A stretch of DNA of 9,915 bases, from NCBI GenBank assembly GCA_964440345.1, contig CAYTSA010000121.1, positions 1 to 9,915 of the forward strand. Reading direction: 5' to 3'. This DNA is from CAYTSA01 sp964440345. Lineage in GTDB: Bacteria > Desulfobacterota > Desulfovibrionia > Desulfovibrionales > Desulfovibrionaceae. Within the stretch, counting starts at the first letter, position 1, and every line of letters begins with the position of its first letter. Shown here piece after piece: positions 6,411 to 9,915 of this stretch. The translations under genes were made by a program, and so were the position numbers. The notes beneath the pieces are model-generated. The model saw only the letters and a program-made list of their open reading frames with translations, did not search any database and was not told the origin of the DNA.

Positions 6411-7045
6411 TGCTCCTCCCGTTCGTCCGCCCATTCTTCAAGCAGGCTGCTCACCAGGTAAGGCCTCGTGGCCGGGCGCAGCGTCTGGGCCTGATAGGCG
6501 GCGCGCAAATTGCCGTAGGCCTTTTCCAGATCGTCGTTGACCACCCAGCAATTGAACCATTCTGCCTCGTTCAGTTCCGCCCGGGCGTTTTCCAGCCGTT
6601 TCCGGATCACTTCGTCCGAGTCAGTGCCCCGGTCCCGCAGCCGCCGCTCCAGCTCTGCCCGCGACGGTGGAAGCAAAAAAACATACAGCCCTTGGTCCAT
6701 AACCTGTTTCAATTGGGCAGCGCCTTGCACGTCTATGTCAAAGAGCACGTCCTTGCCTTGGCCCAGCATGTCCAGTACGAGCTTGCGGGGCGTGCCGTAG
6801 CGGTTTTCATGCACTTCTGCCCATTCTGCGAAAAAATCTTCGCTGACAAGCCTGTCGAATTCAGCCCGGTCCACAAAAAAATAATCGCGGCCGTGTTGTT
6901 CCTCGCCGCGCGGAGCCCGGGTGGTGTAGGATATGGAGTAGGCCAGGCGCGGGAATTCAGCGCGCAACCGGGACAACAAGGTGGACTTGCCAGTGCCTGA
7001 AGGAGCGCAAAGCACCAACATGACTCCATAACGGTCCGTATTCAT
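6407..7045 (-). CDS. gmk: Guanylate kinase (Gmk)
   Basis: This 212-residue enzyme phosphorylates GMP to GDP using ATP, in purine salvage and recycling of guanine nucleotides. The P-loop is APSGTGKS at residues 14-21. The GMP-binding segment is SYTTRAPRGEE (39-49) with DYFF, and EWAEVHENRYGTP (74-86) is the second part of the GMP site. The lid-region Arg-rich helix ERRLRDRGTDSDEVIRKRL is also present. Length is normal. The ATG at 7045 overlaps the stop of the RemA-like gene (ATGA, 7042-7045), with a strong AGGAGGAAGG ribosome-binding site. A Met at residue 9 is less likely, since the strong site sits before the first ATG. The gene overlaps pyrF at its 3' end. Confidence 0.96.
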   Translation of the reverse strand: MNTDRYGVMLVLCAPSGTGKSTLLSRLRAEFPRLAYSISYTTRAPRGEEQHGRDYFFVDRAEFDRLVSEDFFAEWAEVHENRYGTPRKLVLDMLGQGKDVLFDIDVQGAAQLKQVMDQGLYVFLLPPSRAELERRLRDRGTDSDEVIRKRLENARAELNEAEWFNCWVVNDDLEKAYGNLRAAYQAQTLRPATRPYLVSSLLEEWADEREEQ

Positions 7046-7299
7046 TCGCCTTCCTCCTGGCTGAAGCGCTGGCCAATGGTTTCCGCCTGAATGGCGGACA
7101 ATATGACGTGGTTGGAATCCGTAACAATGATGGAGCGGGTTTTGCGGCCCTGGGTGGCGTCCACCAAGCGGCCCTCCTGCCGGGCGTCCTCCCGCAGCCG
7201 GCGCATGGGCGACGACGACGGATTGACGATGGAGACAACCCGCCCGGCTACAACAAAATTCCCAAAGCCTATATTTAACAGTCTTTGCTGCCGCTGCAT
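7042..7299 (-). CDS. RemA-like regulatory protein (DUF370 family)
   Basis: This 85-residue protein matches the DUF370/RemA family: LLNIGFGNFVVAGRVVSIVNP near the N-terminus, SSPMRRLREDAR in the middle, and TRSIIVTDSNHVILS toward the end. In Bacillus subtilis RemA is a DNA-binding activator of biofilm matrix genes. In proteobacteria the role is not established, but the gene often sits between yicC and gmk, as here. The ATG at 7299 is the only reasonable start; it follows the yicC stop by 12 bases and has only a weak GGGCGG ahead of it, suggesting coupling to yicC. The last ten residues are charged and probably disordered. The family assignment is firm, but its target is not known. Confidence 0.9.
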   Translation of the reverse strand: MQRQQRLLNIGFGNFVVAGRVVSIVNPSSSPMRRLREDARQEGRLVDATQGRKTRSIIVTDSNHVILSAIQAETIGQRFSQEEGE

Positions 7300-7311
7300 C
7301 GCCGCCCGCTC

Positions 7312-8193
7312 TTATTCAAGGTTTTGCACCTGCTCCCGGCATTTTTCCAGCTCGGCTTTGAAATCCACTGTCAGCCGGGAAACGTCTGAACTCTGCGCCT
7401 TATTGCCGCAGGTGTTGATCTCCCGAAAGCACTCCTGCAGTGTGAAGTCCAACCGTTTTCCTGCCTCGCCGCCGTTGGCTAGTATTTCCCCCAGCCGCTC
7501 CAGATGCGTCTTCAGCCGGGCCAACTCCTCGCTTACGTCCATTTTGTCAGCCAGCACAGCTGTTTCTTGCAATATGCGGTCCTGGTCTGCATGTATATCC
7601 AAACGCTCCAGCGAGGATCGAATCCGGGACTCCATGGCTTGGCAACGTTCTTCCTTCACATCAGGCGCCAGCTGATCAATGCGCGCATACAATCCCTGCA
7701 GATGCTCCAGCCGGTTTTGCAAATCCTGCACTGTGGCGGCCCCTTCCGACTCGCGCATGGAGGTCCAGTCCGCAAGCGCCCGGTCGAGCCCTTGCGCCAG
7801 ACTCTCCTGCAAGGCAGGGTCTGGCTCGCGCATGTCGTCCTCCCACAGGTGGCTAAGCGTCAAAAACCGGTTGTAGTCCGGCGCAAAGCTGTCGCCTCTG
7901 TCCGCAGCCATGCCCCGCAGCTCAGCCAGCATGGCCTCTGCCTGGCCGCGGTTGAACGAAACTCCCAGCAGCTCGGGAGTCTGGATGCGCACAGAAAGAA
8001 ACGCTTCCAGTCGGCCGCGGCTGGCGGTCTCGCGAATCTGCTTTTCCCAAGCAGTTTCCAAAGACCGAAACGCCAGCGGGGTGCGCCAGCGCACGTCCAG
8101 ATGCCGGCAGTTGACGCTGCGGATCTCCCACGTATGCGACCAGGACTCGCCGACAAAAGCGTCGCGTCCATAGCCCGTCATGCTTCGTATCAC
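7312..8193 (-). CDS. yicC: YicC family endoribonuclease-like protein, GTG start
   Basis: This 293-residue cytoplasmic protein has the YicC N-terminal signature MIRSMTGYGR and the conserved C-terminal domain (DUF1732) ending LDFTLQECFREINTCGNKAQ followed by a helix. The middle, about residues 90-200, is helical. YicC of Escherichia coli has been linked to degradation of small RNA (RyhB) and is regarded as an endoribonuclease; substrates in other bacteria are unclear. The start is GTG at 8193. The first residues then match the family N-terminus, and GGTGA lies seven bases upstream. An internal ATG at codon 5 would cut the signature and has no ribosome-binding site. This is the first gene of the array, with a likely promoter at 8235-8263. 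Confidence 0.94.
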   Translation of the reverse strand: MIRSMTGYGRDAFVGESWSHTWEIRSVNCRHLDVRWRTPLAFRSLETAWEKQIRETASRGRLEAFLSVRIQTPELLGVSFNRGQAEAMLAELRGMAADRGDSFAPDYNRFLTLSHLWEDDMREPDPALQESLAQGLDRALADWTSMRESEGAATVQDLQNRLEHLQGLYARIDQLAPDVKEERCQAMESRIRSSLERLDIHADQDRILQETAVLADKMDVSEELARLKTHLERLGEILANGGEAGKRLDFTLQECFREINTCGNKAQSSDVSRLTVDFKAELEKCREQVQNLE

Positions 8194-8234
8194 GATATCT
8201 TCACCTTGTTACAATGTTGTCATGTATAGACGTC

Positions 8235-8263
8235 ATATTACCTTTTTCCTGCCTTCAAGACAA
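8235..8263 (-). promoter_or_regulatory. Probable sigma70-type promoter for the yicC array
   Basis: On the minus strand, TTGTCT (8263-8258) and TAATAT (8240-8235) match four of six bases each of the -35 and -10 consensus, with an ideal 17-base spacer. Transcription would start near 8228, about 35 bases before the yicC GTG. It lies in the only sizeable gap between mtaB and yicC. It was picked by eye. Confidence 0.5.
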
Positions 8264-8272
8264 GCGAAAGCA

Positions 8273-8288
8273 AACATCCCGCGATGTT
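8273..8288 (-). terminator. Weak possible terminator or attenuator hairpin at the end of mtaB
   Basis: AACATC and GATGTT form a six-pair stem with a four-base loop overlapping the mtaB stop codon. On the minus strand it is followed by TTGCTTTCGCTTG, only a poor U-tract. It could weakly end mtaB transcription before the yicC promoter, or be chance. Confidence 0.22.
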
Positions 8289-9558
8289 ACACTGCCAGTG
8301 GCCGGGATACAAGCACGCCGTTCTCCACTGCCGCAGGGCGAGCGCCCACCGCCTGGCGCGGCTGAACGCTATTGGGAACAGTTTCCAGCCTGCACGGCGC
8401 GTAATGCTCGCTCACGCCCTCGGCCGGGTCCAGAGACTGCAGCGCGACTTGAACAGAGTCCAATTCCAGACAGCGTTGCAAAAACGCATGTTTCTTTGCA
8501 TCAACAGCGTTACGCAATGCAGCCGCACGCGTTTTTTTCTCAGCAGCGGAAATCTGGTCCGGCAAGTCCGCTGCGCGCGTGCCGGGACGCCTGGAATACG
8601 GAAAAACGTGGCCGTACGTCAGCGGTTGAGCGCGGCAAAAGTCCATAGTCTGCAGAAACTCCGATTCCGTTTCGCCGGGAAAACCCGTCAGAATGTCCAC
8701 GCCAAAGCCCAAAACAGGCCAGACTGAGCGCAGCGAGTCTAAAAAGCTGGACACGTTTTCTGCCGTATAGTGTCCCCGCCCCATGGCCCGCAAGACCCTA
8801 GGCGAAGCGCTTTGCAGTGAAACGTGCAAATGCGGGCAAACGAGCCGGCTGCCGGAAAAATACTGCAGCGCGCCGTCATGCAGCTGGGCCGGGTCCAGCG
8901 AGCTGATGCGCAGCCGCGGCGGGGCGTCTAGCGAGTCCAGGAGTCTGGACTCCAATTGTGCAAGCATTTCCCAGAAGTCTATTTTTGTAGACAGCCCGGC
9001 GGCATATTGCCGCAAATTTATGCCGGAAATGATAAGCTCGGCAAACCCGGCCTGCGCCAACCGCAGGGCTTCGGCCGTTATCTCCTGCAGCGGCCGGCCC
9101 CGGGCTGGCCCGCGGGTGAGCGGCACAATGCAGTAAGCGCAGCACTGGGAGCATCCGTCCTGCACCTTAAGCACCGCGCGCGCCCGGGGGTAGTCGCTGA
9201 TGACGAAATCTGCTTCGCGCTGGTGCGGCGAGAAAAGGCAGAGCAAAGAGCGTTTGGCTGATTGGGGAACATATTGGACGTTAGAGTCCTCGTGGCTGCG
9301 ACGCAAAGATTCCTGCGCTCCGCAGCCGGCGGCGATGATCCGCGCCAGGGGACTCTCCCGCTGCGCACGGGCAAGAATTTGCCGCAGCTCGCGCACGGCC
9401 CGGGCCGTTACCGCGCAGGAATTTACCAACACCACATCGGCCTGGCGCGGATTGTCCGTCCACTCTGCGCCGTCGGCCAGCCAAGCTTCTTTAATGGCTT
9501 GGCTTTCGTACTGATTGATCTTGCAGCCCAGGGTGATAATGTGAAATCGTTGTCTCAT
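8287..9558 (-). CDS. mtaB: tRNA (N6-L-threonylcarbamoyladenosine37-C2) methylthiotransferase MtaB
   Basis: This 423-residue radical-SAM enzyme adds a methylthio group to t6A at position 37 of ANN-decoding tRNAs, giving ms2t6A. The N-terminal UPF0004 domain supplies three cluster cysteines, C12 (TLGCKINQYES), C48 (VNSCAVTA) and C79 (AAGCGA). The radical SAM cluster motif is C136-x3-C140-x2-C143, followed by VPLTRGPARGR. Later family motifs include ISGINLRQY, HLHVSLQSAS and GVDILTGFPGETESEF. TLGCKINQYES favours the MtaB subgroup over MiaB and RimO. The C-terminal TRAM-like part is short and weakly conserved. ATG at 9558 is the only start that fits; I see no good ribosome-binding site before it. 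It is separated from yicC by 93 bases and is probably transcribed on its own. Confidence 0.93.
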   Translation of the reverse strand: MRQRFHIITLGCKINQYESQAIKEAWLADGAEWTDNPRQADVVLVNSCAVTARAVRELRQILARAQRESPLARIIAAGCGAQESLRRSHEDSNVQYVPQSAKRSLLCLFSPHQREADFVISDYPRARAVLKVQDGCSQCCAYCIVPLTRGPARGRPLQEITAEALRLAQAGFAELIISGINLRQYAAGLSTKIDFWEMLAQLESRLLDSLDAPPRLRISSLDPAQLHDGALQYFSGSRLVCPHLHVSLQSASPRVLRAMGRGHYTAENVSSFLDSLRSVWPVLGFGVDILTGFPGETESEFLQTMDFCRAQPLTYGHVFPYSRRPGTRAADLPDQISAAEKKTRAAALRNAVDAKKHAFLQRCLELDSVQVALQSLDPAEGVSEHYAPCRLETVPNSVQPRQAVGARPAAVENGVLVSRPLAV

Positions 9559-9598
9559 GGACAGAGTGGCTACCGCATTTGCTGCAGGGTGTATAGCT

Positions 9599-9624
9599 AG
9601 AGCATTTCACAGTTGAAATGCTCT
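9599..9624. repeat. Perfect 11-bp palindrome AGAGCATTTCA / TGAAATGCTCT
   Basis: The arms at 9599-9609 and 9614-9624 are exactly complementary, with loop CAGT. It lies 41 bases upstream of the mtaB start and shares its arm sequence with the hairpin at 9664-9685 and, in decayed form, with 156-184. No T-tract follows on either strand. It behaves like a dispersed REP-like element. Confidence 0.7.
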
Positions 9625-9650
9625 GCAAGGATTTGCTTGCAAATCCTTGC
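9625..9650. repeat. Perfect 12-base-arm palindrome next to the AGAGCATTT element
   Basis: GCAAGGATTTGC (9625-9636) and GCAAATCCTTGC (9639-9650) are exact reverse complements separated by TT. It starts directly at the base after the preceding palindrome. The pair of adjacent hairpins is unlikely to be chance. There is no U-tract; the function is unknown. Confidence 0.7.
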
Positions 9651-9663
9651 CCGTCGTAATGCA

Positions 9664-9685
9664 AGCATTTCAATCGTTAAATGCT
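9664..9685. repeat. Imperfect second copy of the AGCATTTCA palindrome
   Basis: AGCATTT (9664-9670) pairs with AAATGCT (9679-9685); one internal C-T mismatch is followed by an A-T pair. The left arm AGCATTTCA is identical to that of the hairpin at 9601-9609, so this is a related copy 63 bases away in the same orientation. Confidence 0.55.
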
Positions 9686-9690
9686 ATAGG

Positions 9691-9915
9691 TCATTTTCTT
9701 GCTACAATAGAACTTTTTACCAAAATGTGGCTATGCAGCTAGCTCCGAATAGTGGTAATTAATGGAGCAATGGTTGTTTTCTGCCTGTCTACACGGAGGT
9801 TGGTTGTGGTCTTCCACGTAATGGACTCAGGAGAGCATGTGCATTCTGCGCCCACATATAGCAACATATTCGAATGTCGCGAGGCTAATTGACGATATCA
9901 GCATAGGGCCGTCTC
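9691..9915. other. Non-coding end of window
   Basis: No gene is supported. A 28-codon plus-strand frame starts at GTG 9806 with GGAGG (9795-9799) six bases upstream and ends in TGA at 9890-9892, but its sequence (begins VVFHVMDSGEHVH) is unrecognised and too short to call. The minus strand has only a short open frame without a convincing start. Any mtaB promoter probably lies in 9559-9720; a TATACA at 9586-9591 (minus strand) lacks a good -35. Confidence 0.5.

Noticed and set aside
7504..8229. Plus-strand open frame of 241 codons opposite yicC
   Set aside because: Antisense to a well-conserved gene and without recognisable motifs.
9806..9892. 28-codon plus-strand frame with GGAGG ribosome-binding site
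   Set aside because: The spacing is good, but a single short unrecognised peptide is not enough to call a gene. It could be the remnant of a decayed gene.
1..9915. CRISPR array, tRNA, rRNA or insertion sequence
   Set aside because: No regularly spaced direct repeats, no cloverleaf-like or rRNA-like sequence and no transposase motifs were seen on either strand.

Overview
This window looks like chromosomal DNA from a sulfate-reducing deltaproteobacterium of the Desulfovibrionales. That placement is inferred from gene content and order (yicC, a RemA-like gene, gmk, pyrF, a TPR gene, then HDOD and recJ genes), from the GC-rich coding sequence, and from a probable in-frame selenocysteine codon, a trait known in this group. 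It has not been tested by database search.

Layout: every supported gene lies on the minus strand, so transcription runs from right to left. At the right end (9559-9915) is a non-coding stretch with a tight cluster of three palindromes. Next come mtaB (tRNA methylthiotransferase) and a 104-base intergenic gap with a plausible promoter. A compact array of ten genes follows: yicC, remA-like, gmk, pyrF, a TPR gene, an HDOD gene, recJ, a cyclic-nucleotide-binding gene, a thioredoxin-fold gene and a coiled-coil gene. Junctions from yicC to the cyclic-nucleotide gene are overlaps or gaps of at most 66 bases; the last two gaps are about 70 bases. The array is probably one transcription unit, possibly with internal promoters. 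The left end (1-364) is non-coding. It holds a strong plus-strand terminator for a gene outside the window, a 14-bp hairpin, and a degenerate copy of the palindrome seen at the right end.

The genes fall into three groups. mtaB and yicC act on RNA. gmk and pyrF make nucleotides, and recJ repairs DNA. The RemA-like, HDOD, TPR and cyclic-nucleotide-binding proteins look regulatory or scaffolding.

The most interesting item is the gene at 938-1447. A conventional gene caller would start it at 1279 and lose its signal peptide and active site. Read through an in-frame TGA at 1295-1297, it becomes a 169-residue protein with a signal peptide, a thioredoxin fold carrying Sec in a U-x-x-T motif at the catalytic position, a cis-Pro candidate and a C-terminal membrane anchor. 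It is a strong candidate for a membrane-anchored periplasmic redox selenoprotein.
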